A stretch of 53,349 nucleotides of DNA from Bradyrhizobium sp. WSM1743 (GCF_000473065.1 NZ_AXAZ01000060.1:1-53349), one strand, 5' to 3'. Counted from the first letter of the stretch, positions 44,882 to 53,239 are shown. Translations and numbers: made by a program. Notes: generated from the sequence alone by a model not told the origin.

Positions 44882-45142
44882 ATGAAGATGAAGAAAATGA
44901 TTGTTGCACTTTCTGCCATCGCCCTCATCGGCACTGCGCCGGCCGTCTTTGCCCAAGGCGTCTCGAGCAAGACGCCGGGCCACGAGATGCAAACCAAGGG
45001 CTCCAAGGCAGGCCATCCGGGAGCGTCCGGGTACACTCCGGGACATAAGAAGCACGCCATGGGTTCTAAGAAAGGTCATCCCGGCGCTTCTGGCTACGCT
45101 CCAGGTCAAACCACTGGCGCGAGCTCGAAGAGCGGCTATTGA
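44882..45142 (+). CDS. Small exported repeat protein
   Basis: 86 aa. A signal peptide (MIVALSAIALIGTAPAVFA/Q) is followed by a mature part of about 60 residues with no acidic core, rich in Gly, Ser, His and Lys, built from two units of the type SK-x-GHPGASGYxPG (residues ~42-55 and ~63-76). No catalytic motif; likely disordered. The EcfG promoter directly upstream indicates stress induction. It follows the ferritin-like gene on the same strand and may serve desiccation tolerance; that is inference. Confidence 0.82.
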   Translation: MKMKKMIVALSAIALIGTAPAVFAQGVSSKTPGHEMQTKGSKAGHPGASGYTPGHKKHAMGSKKGHPGASGYAPGQTTGASSKSGY

Positions 45143-45175
45143 CGATCGACTCGCAAATGCCGAAAGGGCAATGAC

Positions 45176-45208
45176 AAGAGCCGCCGCGGTCTCAACCCGG
45201 CGGCTCTT
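45176..45208 (+). terminator. Stem-loop after the small repeat protein gene
   Basis: AAGAGCCGCCG ... CGGCGGCTCTT has 11-bp arms and an 11-nt loop, followed by TGTGTG rather than a pure T-tract. Also faces the end of glcD, so it may act for both directions. Confidence 0.7.
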
Positions 45209-45336
45209 TGTGTGAGCGACCCGCATGCGACAACGAGCGTTGCGAGAGGACGCAGTACGCACTGCTGTGAAATTCGTCTTTCTTCCTTCTCCCCTCGGGA
45301 GAAGGTGGCATAGCCATCACGCTTCACAGCGCACTT

Positions 45337-46830
45337 CTAAAACCGCGGGATGTCCGGAAACGCCAACTTGCCGGCATGCACATGCATGCGGCCGAGCTCG
45401 GCGCAGCGGTGCAGGGTCGGAAACACCTTTCCCGGATTGAGCAGGCCCTGCGCGTCGAAGGCGCATTTCAAGCGCTGCTGCTGGTTGAGGTCGATCTCGC
45501 TGAACATGTCGCCCATCAGATCGCGCTTCTCGATGCCGACGCCGTGCTCGCCGGTGAGCACGCCGCCGAACTCGACGCAGGCGCGCAGGATGTCGGCACC
45601 AAAAGCTTCGGCACGCTCGATCTCGCCGGGCTTGTTGGCATCGTAGAGGATCAGCGGATGCAGATTGCCGTCGCCGGCGTGGAACACGTTGGCGCAGCCG
45701 AGCTGGTATTTTTCCGAGAGCTCGCGGATGCGGGCGAGCGCCTTCGGCAGCGCGCCGCGGGGAATCGTGCCGTCCATGCAGAGATAGTCGGGCGAGATGC
45801 GGCCGACAGCGGGGAACGCGGCCTTGCGGCCGGCCCAGAACAGATTGCGCTCGACCTCCGAATTGGAGATCTGCAGCGTCACCGAGCCGCAGCCTCTTGC
45901 GATGCTCTCGACGCGCGTGATCAGCTCGTCGACCTCGATCTTGGGACCGTCGAGCTCGATGATGAGGAGCGCTTCGACGTCGAGGGGGTAACCGGCATGG
46001 ACGAAGGCCTCCGCGGCGTGGATCGCGGGCTTGTCCATCATCTCCATGCCGCCGGGAATGATGCCGGCACCGATGACGCGCGCCACGCACTCGCCGGCCG
46101 CCTCGACTTGCGCAAAGCCGACCATCAGCGCGCGCGCCGTCTCCGGCTTTTGCAGGATGCGCACGGTGATCTCGGTGATGACGCCGAGCAGGCCTTCCGA
46201 CCCGGTGATGACGCCCATGAGGTCATAGCCTGCGCTCTCGGCCGACTTGCCGCCGATGCGCAGGATCTCGCCGCTCATCAGCACGATCTCGCAACCGAGC
46301 ACGTTGTTGGTGGTCATGCCGTATTTCAGGCAATGCACCCCGCCGGAATTCTCGGCGACATTGCCGCCGATCGAGCAGGCGATCTGGGAGGACGGATCGG
46401 GCGCGTAATAGAAGCCGGCATGCGCGACCGCTTGGCTGATGGCGAGGTTGGTGACGCCGGGCTCGGTGACGACGACGCGGTTGTCGAAATCGATCTCGCG
46501 GATGCGCTTGAACTTGCCAAGCCCGAGCAGCACGCCATCCTCGAGCGGCAGCGCGCCGCCGGACAGCGAGGTGCCGGAGCCGCGCGGCACCACCTTGATA
46601 CCCTGCGCCGCACAATATTTCAGGACGAGCGAGACCTGCTCGGTCGTATCCGGCAGCACCACGACCATCGGCGGCTGCCGATAGGCGGTTAGCCCGTCGG
46701 ACTCATAGGCCCGCATCTCGAAAGGCGTATCGATCACGCCCTCGCCAGGCACGATTGCGCGCAATGCAGCAATGATCTCCGCGCGGCGCGCGAGCACCGC
46801 CTGGTCGCTCGCCGGCATCATGATGGCCAT
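45337..46830 (-). CDS. glcD: Glycolate oxidase subunit GlcD (FAD-linked oxidase)
   Basis: 497 aa from the ATG at 46830. Catalytic subunit that oxidises glycolate to glyoxylate. The FAD_binding_4 domain shows PPMVVVLPDTTEQVSLVLKY, VVPRGSGTSLSGGALPLEDG and SQIACSIGGNVAENSGG; the C-terminal oxidase domain has ANVFHAGDGNLHPLILYD and VLTGEHGVGIEKRDLM. Length is normal. In the usual glcDEF arrangement glcE follows directly; here two genes on the opposite strand separate them by 2.0 kb. Confidence 0.96.
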   Translation of the reverse strand: MAIMMPASDQAVLARRAEIIAALRAIVPGEGVIDTPFEMRAYESDGLTAYRQPPMVVVLPDTTEQVSLVLKYCAAQGIKVVPRGSGTSLSGGALPLEDGVLLGLGKFKRIREIDFDNRVVVTEPGVTNLAISQAVAHAGFYYAPDPSSQIACSIGGNVAENSGGVHCLKYGMTTNNVLGCEIVLMSGEILRIGGKSAESAGYDLMGVITGSEGLLGVITEITVRILQKPETARALMVGFAQVEAAGECVARVIGAGIIPGGMEMMDKPAIHAAEAFVHAGYPLDVEALLIIELDGPKIEVDELITRVESIARGCGSVTLQISNSEVERNLFWAGRKAAFPAVGRISPDYLCMDGTIPRGALPKALARIRELSEKYQLGCANVFHAGDGNLHPLILYDANKPGEIERAEAFGADILRACVEFGGVLTGEHGVGIEKRDLMGDMFSEIDLNQQQRLKCAFDAQGLLNPGKVFPTLHRCAELGRMHVHAGKLAFPDIPRF

Positions 46831-47105
46831 ATCAAATCCTTCATGACATATCCTTCCGACTGGTAGCCTACGATCAGATTTGTCGCGGCAAATCAACCAC
46901 GTCCGCGCCGGTTTGGGTAGGCCATCCGAAAGTCGGATCGACGATCCGAGGCGAGTTCGCTCTGGGACAAGTCGGAAACCGTGAAACCTGTCATGGTTTG
47001 GCGGCTTGTCCTGACCGAGCAGGCCTGCCAAAAGCGGCGGGTCGGCGACTGTCGATCAGGCACGAGACTGACCAGACCCACCAGGGAAGAGACGAAGAGC
47101 ACCCG

Positions 47106-47501
47106 ATGACAAAACTGACTTTTGGCGCACTGACGATCCTCACCGTGATTGCCACCGCACCCGCCGCGATGGCGCAGGATGTCGCGGCCGGCAAGACATC
47201 GTTCAACAAGTGCCTGGCCTGCCACGCGATCGGCGAAGGCGCCAAGAACAAGGTCGGCCCCGAGCTCAACGGCCTCAACGGCCGCAAGTCGGGCACCGCT
47301 CCGGACTACAATTACTCGGATGCGAACAAGAACTCCGGCATCACCTGGGACGAGGCCACGTTCAAGGAATACATCAAGGACCCCAAGGCCAAGATCCCCG
47401 GCACCAAGATGGCGTTCGCCGGCATCAAGAACGAGACCGAGATCAACAATCTCTGGGCCTTCATTTCCCAATACGACAAGGACGGGAAGATCAAGCAGTA
47501 A
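47106..47501 (+). CDS. Soluble c-type cytochrome (class I)
   Basis: 131 aa. A signal peptide (LTFGALTILTVIATAPAAMA/Q) and one haem site, CLACH (residue ~37). The later methionine ligand falls in KIPGTKMAFAG (IPGTKM motif), marking the cytochrome c2/c550 family. GPELNGLNGRKSGTAPDYNYS is the conserved middle. It shuttles electrons in the periplasm. Bradyrhizobium has several such cytochromes and this one cannot be named (CycA-type is possible). No neighbouring operon partner; faces glcD. Confidence 0.93.
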   Translation: MTKLTFGALTILTVIATAPAAMAQDVAAGKTSFNKCLACHAIGEGAKNKVGPELNGLNGRKSGTAPDYNYSDANKNSGITWDEATFKEYIKDPKAKIPGTKMAFAGIKNETEINNLWAFISQYDKDGKIKQ

Positions 47502-47520
47502 GCGCGCATAAGGCGGCCGC

Positions 47521-47618
47521 TAGAGCTTCGGTCTGATTGAATCAGGACCGAAGCTCTAGCTTCTTGTTCTGACGCGTTTTCTTCACGCGAACCGGTATCC
47601 ACTTCGCTCGAAAACGCT
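47521..47618. repeat. Intergenic repeat with strong palindrome
   Basis: TAGAGCTTCGGTC-tgattgaatcag-GACCGAAGCTCTAG, followed by GACGCGTTTTCTTCACGCG and ACTTCGCTCGAAAACGC. This is the common Rhizobiales repeat with 'AGAGCTTCGG' arms, located between the cytochrome gene and the hydrolase gene. Confidence 0.88.
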
Positions 47619-48602
47619 TTAATCGGCGGCCGCCTGCGCTGGGGCGATGTTGCCGATCATCGTCTCGATCTCCGCCTTCACGAGATCCGGCACGGCGTTC
47701 TGCACCATGTGACCGAGATCCGGCAGCACGATCAGCTTTGCATTCCGCACGGTCGCGGCAAAAGGGCGCGCGTGGACGTCGGTCCTCACGGTCTTGTCCG
47801 GCTCGCCGGCGATGACCGTCACCGGCACGGAAATCTCGCCATAGCGCGCGACTTGCGCGGCGACCGACTCCTTCAGCGTCACCAGATCATAGGCATTGGC
47901 GATGAACTCGCGCGGGCGCAGCAGCAGCGGCGTCGCGGAGTCCTTGACGAAGCCGTCCGGCATGGTTTGCGGCAGGAAGACGTTGCGCGCGCCGGATTCA
48001 GCGAGGACATAGCCGAGCGGCAGCGTGATCGTGTAGGCGAGCAGCGGGCCGATCACGGGCATTGCGATGAGCTCGTTGTAGCGGCCGACACCGCCGCGCC
48101 AGGGATGCGTGACGGGCGCGAGCATCACGAGACCGGCAACGCGGTGCGGGTGATCGAGCGCGATCCGCGCGCCGAGGGCGCCGCTCCAGGAATGCACCAC
48201 CAAGATCGCGCGATCGATCCCGAGCTTGTGAAGCGCCTCATCGATCATTCGCGCCTGGATCTGCGGCGTCGAATCCTGGCGGCTCGCGCGCGTGCTCCAG
48301 CCATGTCCGGGACGGTCAATCAGAATCACGCGACGGTCCCCGGCGAGGATGTCACCGAGGGGCCGGCGCATCGCTTCGAGATTGGAGCTCGCGCCGTGCA
48401 GCATCACGATCGGAGGACCCGAATCGCGTGAGCCGATATCGACGACATGAAGCGTCGCGCCCTCGACCTCGATCATCCGGCCCTGGGGTGGAAAGGCGCG
48501 TTGCACGGCGACGATTCCCATCTGCGTGACCAGCGCCAGCAGAACCAGCGCCGTCAGGACTGACATCACGATCATGGAGAGAATCCGGGTGATCCTGGGC
48601 AC
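47619..48602 (-). CDS. Alpha/beta hydrolase with N-terminal membrane anchor
   Basis: 327 aa from the GTG at 48602 (ATG at 48575 is the alternative; neither has a strong ribosome-binding site). One N-terminal helix (IVMSVLTALVLLALVTQMGI) precedes the hydrolase: VMLHGASSNLEAM, LIDRPGHGWSTR, LVVHSWSGALGARIAL, and VIAGEPDKTV plus LPDLGHMVQNA for Asp and His. The nucleophile elbow reads V-H-S-W-S instead of G-x-S-x-G, an unusual first residue. Substrate unknown; haloalkane dehalogenase/peroxidase-like group. Stop codon abuts the repeat. Confidence 0.87.
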   Translation of the reverse strand: MPRITRILSMIVMSVLTALVLLALVTQMGIVAVQRAFPPQGRMIEVEGATLHVVDIGSRDSGPPIVMLHGASSNLEAMRRPLGDILAGDRRVILIDRPGHGWSTRASRQDSTPQIQARMIDEALHKLGIDRAILVVHSWSGALGARIALDHPHRVAGLVMLAPVTHPWRGGVGRYNELIAMPVIGPLLAYTITLPLGYVLAESGARNVFLPQTMPDGFVKDSATPLLLRPREFIANAYDLVTLKESVAAQVARYGEISVPVTVIAGEPDKTVRTDVHARPFAATVRNAKLIVLPDLGHMVQNAVPDLVKAEIETMIGNIAPAQAAAD

Positions 48603-48904
48603 TGGGCAGTTACGGGTCCGATTGGCGGCAGTTTCGCCGCCGGCTTTCCGCGCTTCCACCGAAAATGCCGGGGCTGTGGATATGTGCACAATTGCAGGAC
48701 GAAAAAGCCCAATAGAATCAACATCACAGGAAGAGGGCACGCAAGCCCCAGAGCGGCTTCATGCAGGCGTCATCGCGGCTTCCATATAATCGCCATGGTC
48801 GGTTCCGCCATCTAGGCGCGGGTGGGCGCCGATCCTCCTCGCAACTTCGGGCGATGCGGGAAAGACCGGCAGGATTTGTCCTGGTTTGAACCGGAGAGTT
48901 TTCA

Positions 48905-49087
48905 ATGAGCTTCAGATCGAACGACACTGCGATCGACGAAATCGTCGCGAGCTGCAACGGTGACCTGCGCGGTGCGGTGCGGGCGCTGCTCCTGATCAAC
49001 GAGCATCTCGAGACCGAGCTTGCAAAGGCCTACGCCGCAGCCGCCGACCGCGGCCTCGCCGAGCGCGGCAGCAGCGCCCTGCATTGA
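48905..49087 (+). CDS. Small hypothetical protein, 60 aa
   Basis: Starts MSFRSNDTAIDEIVASCNGD after a GGAGAG site and reads DLRGAVRALLLINEHLETEL, a helical protein with a short two-helix core reminiscent of UBA-like bundles. Such proteins are common in Bradyrhizobium and have no known function. It is convergent with the next gene, separated by 7 bp. Confidence 0.7.
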   Translation: MSFRSNDTAIDEIVASCNGDLRGAVRALLLINEHLETELAKAYAAAADRGLAERGSSALH

Positions 49088-49094
49088 GTGCAGG

Positions 49095-49355
49095 CTAGTT
49101 CGTCCCGTCCTCTTCCTTTTCTTCCTCGGGCGTGGCTGCGGGGCAGACGCGGATCGTCGAACGGGCAAGCTTGGCATCGGCCCTCGACTTGTAGGGACCG
49201 TCGCCGAACCAGATGTCGCCGATGATCACGGGATTGCTGGTCACGATGGTGCATTTGCCGGTGGCACGGTTGCCGACCACCCAAAACAGTCCGTCGGCGA
49301 AGCTCACGGTCCCCGACGCGAGCAGCAATACAGCTGCGACCACCAAACGCTTCAT
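49095..49355 (-). CDS. Small exported protein, 86 aa
   Basis: From the ATG at 49355 (an ATG at 49373 is in frame): signal peptide RLVVAAVLLLASGTVSFA/D, then GLFWVVGNRATGKCTIVTSN, GDIWFGDGPYKSRADAKLA and RVCPAATPEEEKEEDG. Two cysteines (KC, VC) may pair. The W-x-V-x-N-R-x-T-G-x-C block resembles short secreted Bradyrhizobium proteins of unknown function. No operon partner. Confidence 0.75.
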   Translation of the reverse strand: MKRLVVAAVLLLASGTVSFADGLFWVVGNRATGKCTIVTSNPVIIGDIWFGDGPYKSRADAKLARSTIRVCPAATPEEEKEEDGTN

Positions 49356-49479
49356 GGCTTTCGCTCCTGCCATGCAGGTAGGCCTGTAACAGGCCCCGCA
49401 ATAGTCCTCGCGACGCCTTGGCTCGGATCGTGGTTAATCCGCGCCGGCTTCGACCGCTCAAGAAATGATCGAGTTGTAG

Positions 49480-50112
49480 CTAGATGTCGCGGCCTTCGAC
49501 CTTCTCGGTCAGCGCCTTGACCTGATCGGGAATCTTTTCGAGGTGCGGATTGACGGCGAGCGCCTTGCGATAGGCATCAAGCGCGCGCTTCTCGTCGCCG
49601 ACTTCCTGCATGATCATGCCGAGGCCGGCGAGCGCGCCGAAATGGCGCGGCTCCCGGATCAGCACTTGCTGGATGTCCGCTAGAGAGCGGCCATAGTCGT
49701 TCTGCATGTAATAGAGCGTCGCACGCCGATTCCAGGCCTCGATGTAGTCGGGCCTGAGCTTGATGATCGAATCCAAGAGCTTGATCGCGACGTCGATCTT
49801 CTTCGCTTCGACCGCAGTCTTGGCGCGTGACATCAGAAGCGCCGCGGTGTCGCTCGGGGTCTGGAGCCAGATCGCCCAGATCCGCGCCTCGACATGCTTG
49901 GCGCTGGCCTCGTCGGGGGCCGCCTTCAGCGCGCCGAACAGGAAATCGAGATTCTTGCTGCGATCGACCTTGGGCAGCTTGGCCGGCGCTTCAGGCAGCT
50001 TCTTCTGCTTGCCGGGTGGCTCAACCTGCTGCGCCTGGGCCGGGGCCAGACCGGCGGCTCCCAGCACAAGGGCCAGACATAGGGTGCGCGCGAAAAGGAA
50101 TCTCACTGCCAT
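49480..50112 (-). CDS. Exported TPR protein
   Basis: 210 aa. Signal peptide (FARTLCLALVLGAAGLAPAQA) then a Pro/Lys linker and about three tetratricopeptide units: EAKKIDVAIKLLDSIIKLRPDY, EAWNRRATLYYMQNDYGRSLADI, and FGALAGLGMIMQEVGDEKRALDAYRKALAVNPH. TPRs mediate protein-protein contact in the periplasm. The domain has no enzyme motif; partner unknown. Followed by rpmJ on the same strand after a 100-bp gap. Confidence 0.9.
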   Translation of the reverse strand: MAVRFLFARTLCLALVLGAAGLAPAQAQQVEPPGKQKKLPEAPAKLPKVDRSKNLDFLFGALKAAPDEASAKHVEARIWAIWLQTPSDTAALLMSRAKTAVEAKKIDVAIKLLDSIIKLRPDYIEAWNRRATLYYMQNDYGRSLADIQQVLIREPRHFGALAGLGMIMQEVGDEKRALDAYRKALAVNPHLEKIPDQVKALTEKVEGRDI

Positions 50113-50216
50113 GGTGAAAGTCTAAACGCGCAAAGCCGCCCTTGCAAAGCAAAGGCGGCGTCAAACTCGTGTGAGACCGTGGTCGGGGCGCGCGAAAGGC
50201 GTCCGCGAGGGCAATA

Positions 50217-50342
50217 TCAGCCCTGGCGAGCCTTGAAGCGGCGCTGCACCTTGTTGATCACATAGACCCGGCCCTTGCGGCGGACCAGGCGGTTGGCGCG
50301 ATGGCGACCGCGCAGCGATTTCAGCGAGTTACGGACCTTCAT
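50217..50342 (-). CDS. rpmJ: 50S ribosomal protein L36, zinc-free form
   Basis: 41 aa: MKVRNSLKSLRGRHRANRLV, then RRKGRVYVINKVQRRFKARQG. This is the C-minus L36 of alphaproteobacteria, lacking the CxxC...CxxxxH zinc ligands. Full length; its ATG is at 50342. Confidence 0.95.
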   Translation of the reverse strand: MKVRNSLKSLRGRHRANRLVRRKGRVYVINKVQRRFKARQG

Positions 50343-50600
50343 GGCAGAATCCTGAACGTTCGAAAGGCCGTGTTCGGCACTACCGTTTCGGCACGCGCGA
50401 ATGTGGCAAAATGAGTTTTTTCCCGCCGGCGGACCAACCGCCCGGGACGCGGCGGTTCTTAAGGCATGGCGGGAGGTCATGTCAATGTTAACTGCCCGGT
50501 TCCGAACCAGCAAAATCGTGAAAACAACCCCATGCACAGTAGAAGCGGCCGAGTAGGCCCAATTTTATCGCCATGATCTCAAGGACCTTCGACGACGCCT

Positions 50601-50635
50601 TGCCAAATTCGTTATATCATATAATCAATTTGGCA
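50601..50635. promoter_or_regulatory. 35-bp palindromic operator before the amidohydrolase gene
   Basis: TGCCAAATT (50601-50609) pairs perfectly with AATTTGGCA (50627-50635), and the core TTATAT-C-ATATAA (50612-50624) is itself palindromic; only the two-base junctions do not match. It is strikingly A/T-rich in this GC-rich genome and ends 8 bp before the GGGAGGA ribosome-binding site, so a bound dimer would block transcription or initiation. Confidence 0.7.
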
Positions 50636-50653
50636 ACCCGTCGGGAGGACCCC

Positions 50654-51538
50654 ATGCCGAAGCTGAAGCTGCCCAACATCGACGACGTCGTCGCCATCGA
50701 CATCCACACCCATGCCGAGGAGCCCTGCGGCTGCCATCCCGACGACGGCTATGACGACTTTCAGGCGCAGATGGCGGAATACTTCAAGTCGCCGAACAAG
50801 CACCCGCCGACCGTGCCGGAGACCGCGGCCTACTACCGCTCCAAGAACATCGCCGCGGTGATCTTCCCTGTGGACGCCGAGCGCGAGACCGGCTTCCGCC
50901 GCTACAATAATTACGAGATGCTGGAGGTCGCCTCCGATCATCTCGACATCCTCATTCCCTTCGTCTCGATCGATCCGCACAAGGGCAAGTTAGGGGCCCG
51001 CGAGGCGCGCAAGCTGATCGAGGAGTACGGCGTGCGCGGCTTCAAATTCCATCCGACCATGCAGGGCTTCTACGCCAACGACCGCATGGCCTATCCGCTC
51101 TACGAAGAGATCAACAATGGCGGCGCGATCGCGCTGTTCCACACCGGCCAGACCGGCGTCGGCTCCGGCATGCCCGGCGGCATGGGCATGCGGCTGAAAT
51201 ATTCCAACCCGATGTACATGGACGACGTCGCGGCCGACTTCCCCGACCTCAAAATCATCCTCGCCCACCCCTCCTTCCCCTGGCAGGAAGAGGCGCTGTC
51301 GGTCGCGACCCACAAGCCGAACGTTTACATCGATCTCTCGGGCTGGTCGCCAAAGTACTTCCCGCCGATCCTGGTGCGCTACATCAACTCGATTCTCCAG
51401 GACAAGATGCTGTTCGGCTCGGATTGGCCGGTGATCACGCCGGACCGCTGGCTGTCGGATTTTGCCAAGATCGACATCCGCGACGAGATCCGGCCGAAGG
51501 TGTTGAAGGCGAACGCGCGCAAGCTGTTGGGAATCTAG
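50654..51538 (+). CDS. Amidohydrolase family 2 protein
   Basis: 294 aa from the ATG at 50654. ACMSD-like TIM-barrel hydrolase/decarboxylase. Metal ligands are in AIDIHTHAEEPCG (HxH at ~18-20), a histidine in FKFHPTMQGFY, AHPSFPW and the late aspartate in LFGSDWPVITPDRW. A Cys/His-rich insert (EPCGCHPDDGYDDF) follows the first motif. The group includes aromatic-acid decarboxylases and amidohydrolases of lignin or gallate catabolism; the substrate is not identifiable. The palindrome at 50601-50635 suggests regulated, inducible expression. Confidence 0.9.
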   Translation: MPKLKLPNIDDVVAIDIHTHAEEPCGCHPDDGYDDFQAQMAEYFKSPNKHPPTVPETAAYYRSKNIAAVIFPVDAERETGFRRYNNYEMLEVASDHLDILIPFVSIDPHKGKLGAREARKLIEEYGVRGFKFHPTMQGFYANDRMAYPLYEEINNGGAIALFHTGQTGVGSGMPGGMGMRLKYSNPMYMDDVAADFPDLKIILAHPSFPWQEEALSVATHKPNVYIDLSGWSPKYFPPILVRYINSILQDKMLFGSDWPVITPDRWLSDFAKIDIRDEIRPKVLKANARKLLGI

Positions 51539-51601
51539 GCGCTCCTCGTCACCACAGCGCATCGAGGGCTTCGTGTGACCGAAGCCCTCATGCTCAAAAT
51601 C

Positions 51602-52336
51602 TCAGACCTGTGCGAGGCCGCCGTCGACGAAAACCTCACCGCCGGTCATGTAGCTGCTGTCCGCAGAAGCCAGGAACGCGGCCACCGCTCCCGTCTCGGA
51701 GGGATCGCCGACACGCCCGATCGGTGTGGCGCTGCCGAGTGCATCGAATGCTTCCTCGCCTACGACCTCCAGCGCCAGCTCCGTCTTGGTCGGCCCCGGC
51801 GACAGCACGTTGACGCGGATGCCGGTGCCGCGCAGATCCAGCGCCCATCTGCGCGCCAGATTGCGGATCGCCGCCTTGGTCGCGCTGTAGATGCTGAATT
51901 GCGGCGTCCCCATCACGCCCGTGCTCGAGCCGGTCAGGATGATCGACGATCCCTTGCGCATCAGCGGCAGCGCTTTCTGCACGGTGAACACCAACCCCCT
52001 CACATTGACGTCGAAGATCTGTTCGTAATGCTCCACCGTGATCTGGCCGAGCGGCGCAAATGCCCCGGTCCCGGCATTGGCGAACAGGACGTCGAGGTTG
52101 CCGCGTTCGGCTTTCACCGTCGCATACAGTCGGTCGAGGTCGGACAGATCCGTCACCGATCCCCTGACTGCGCGCGCCGAGGACCCCAGCTGCGCCACGG
52201 CCGCGTCGAGCGGCTCCTGCCGTCGCCCGAAGAGATAGACGAATGCGCCCTCCTCCACGAACCGTGTAGCGGCTCCCAATCCGATCCCGGTTCCACCGCC
52301 CGTCACCACTGCCGTCTTGCCTTGTAGTCTGCTCAT
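51602..52336 (-). CDS. Short-chain dehydrogenase/reductase
   Basis: 244 aa from the ATG at 52336 with an AAGGAG site. Classical SDR: cofactor loop VVTGGGTGIGLGAA, NAG motif LFANAGTGAF, catalytic Ser in LTGSSTGV and Y-x3-K in IYSATKAA. After the glycine-rich motif, LFGRRQEPLD (Arg-Arg after the second strand) suggests NADP preference. Substrate unknown. Divergent from the HxlR regulator, which typically senses a quinone- or electrophile-like compound and controls such reductases. Confidence 0.93.
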   Translation of the reverse strand: MSRLQGKTAVVTGGGTGIGLGAATRFVEEGAFVYLFGRRQEPLDAAVAQLGSSARAVRGSVTDLSDLDRLYATVKAERGNLDVLFANAGTGAFAPLGQITVEHYEQIFDVNVRGLVFTVQKALPLMRKGSSIILTGSSTGVMGTPQFSIYSATKAAIRNLARRWALDLRGTGIRVNVLSPGPTKTELALEVVGEEAFDALGSATPIGRVGDPSETGAVAAFLASADSSYMTGGEVFVDGGLAQV

Positions 52337-52392
52337 GATGTGCTCCTTCATTGAGGTTGCACTGAGCTGGCGGCCTGCCTACCTATCGACAA

Positions 52393-52414
52393 GTATGCAC
52401 CTTTTGGTAAGTAC
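52393..52414. promoter_or_regulatory. HxlR operator candidate
   Basis: GTAtgcACC-TTTT-GGTaagTAC is an imperfect palindrome with matching GTA/TAC and ACC/GGT arms, in the 85-bp gap between the SDR and HxlR genes. Such GTAnnnACC-type sites are expected for HxlR/MarR-like dimers. Confidence 0.6.
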
Positions 52415-52421
52415 CCAAAAA

Positions 52422-52868
52422 ATGTCGTCAGATCGTTCAGACCCCATCGCTCCGCCGGCGCAAGCTCAAGCAGACGTCCAAGGTTGCACGCCGAATTTGC
52501 CCGGCTTCACGTGCGGCCTGGATGCGACCCTGCGGGTCGTCTCCGGCAAGTGGAAGCCGCTGATCCTGTACTTCCTTGCCCAGGACGGCCCGACCCGCTA
52601 CGGCGAGCTCCGGCGAGCCATACGCGACGTCAGCGACAAGGTGCTGATCCAGCAGCTCAAAGAGCTCGAGGCCGACGGTCTGGTGAAGCGGACCGACTAC
52701 AAGGAGGTGCCTCCGCGCGTGGACTATAGCCTCACGCCCTTGGGCCGCAGCCTGGCTGAAGCCCTGGTGCCGCTCTGTTCCTGGGGCACCGAGCACATGG
52801 CGGAGGTCAGCCGGGTGTTCGCCGAGCGGGAGACCTGGACGCGGCGAGGACGTCCACCGACTGTCTAG
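52422..52868 (+). CDS. HxlR-family transcriptional regulator
   Basis: 148 aa from the ATG at 52422. The winged-helix DNA-binding domain shows LRVVSGKWKPLILYFLAQDG, the HTH FGELRRAIRDVSDKVLIQQLKELEADGLV-type block (here starting RYGELRRAI) and VDYSLTPLGRSLAEAL. A cysteine lies before the domain (FTCGLDATLRVV), the position of the redox-sensing Cys in HypR/QorR/YodB-type regulators, and others at VQGC and PLCS. Divergently transcribed from the SDR, so local repression is likely. Confidence 0.93.
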   Translation: MSSDRSDPIAPPAQAQADVQGCTPNLPGFTCGLDATLRVVSGKWKPLILYFLAQDGPTRYGELRRAIRDVSDKVLIQQLKELEADGLVKRTDYKEVPPRVDYSLTPLGRSLAEALVPLCSWGTEHMAEVSRVFAERETWTRRGRPPTV

Positions 52869-53109
52869 CTCGCGCTGCTCTTCGTCCGATGTCTGCTCCG
52901 CCCCTGATTGCAGCACGTTGGTACAGCTCGCCCTGAGTCCGGCTTGGCCATAAGCGGAAGCGAGATTCTCCCCAGCTCTACGCTTGCCGACCACAAGTTT
53001 AGACAAGGAAGATCCGATCAGCTTTTTCTCTTACGGTGACTTCGATCTGACTGGTGATAAGAGGGTTGTTCTCGAGCAGTTCGAACGCATACCCGTCTAT
53101 AGCCAGCGA
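52869..53109. other. Intergenic region before the IS110 element
   Basis: About 240 bp after hxlR with no gene seen. Where the IS110 element begins is not visible; it is probably somewhere within 53000-53130. Confidence 0.4.
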
Positions 53110-53239
53110 AGGAGCTTCTGAAACTAGTGCGGACGGGTGGAGAGAACCTTCCGAGTGCCGCTAATGGAATGGTCCGGCCGTGCTCCGGCCCTGCCAGTGC
53201 GAGAAGCTGGCAAGGGGCGCTCAAGACAAGGAGCACACC
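53110..53239 (+). ncRNA. IS110 left noncoding region, putative bridge RNA
   Basis: 130 bp between the presumed IS end and the transposase start form two consecutive hairpins: GGCCG-tgctc-CGGCC (53176-53190) and TGCCAG-tgcgagaag-CTGGCA (53192-53212). In IS110-group elements this noncoding stretch is transcribed as a bridge RNA whose loops pair with target and donor DNA. Boundaries and loops cannot be fixed from this fragment alone; IS1111-group elements have theirs on the other side. Confidence 0.5.
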
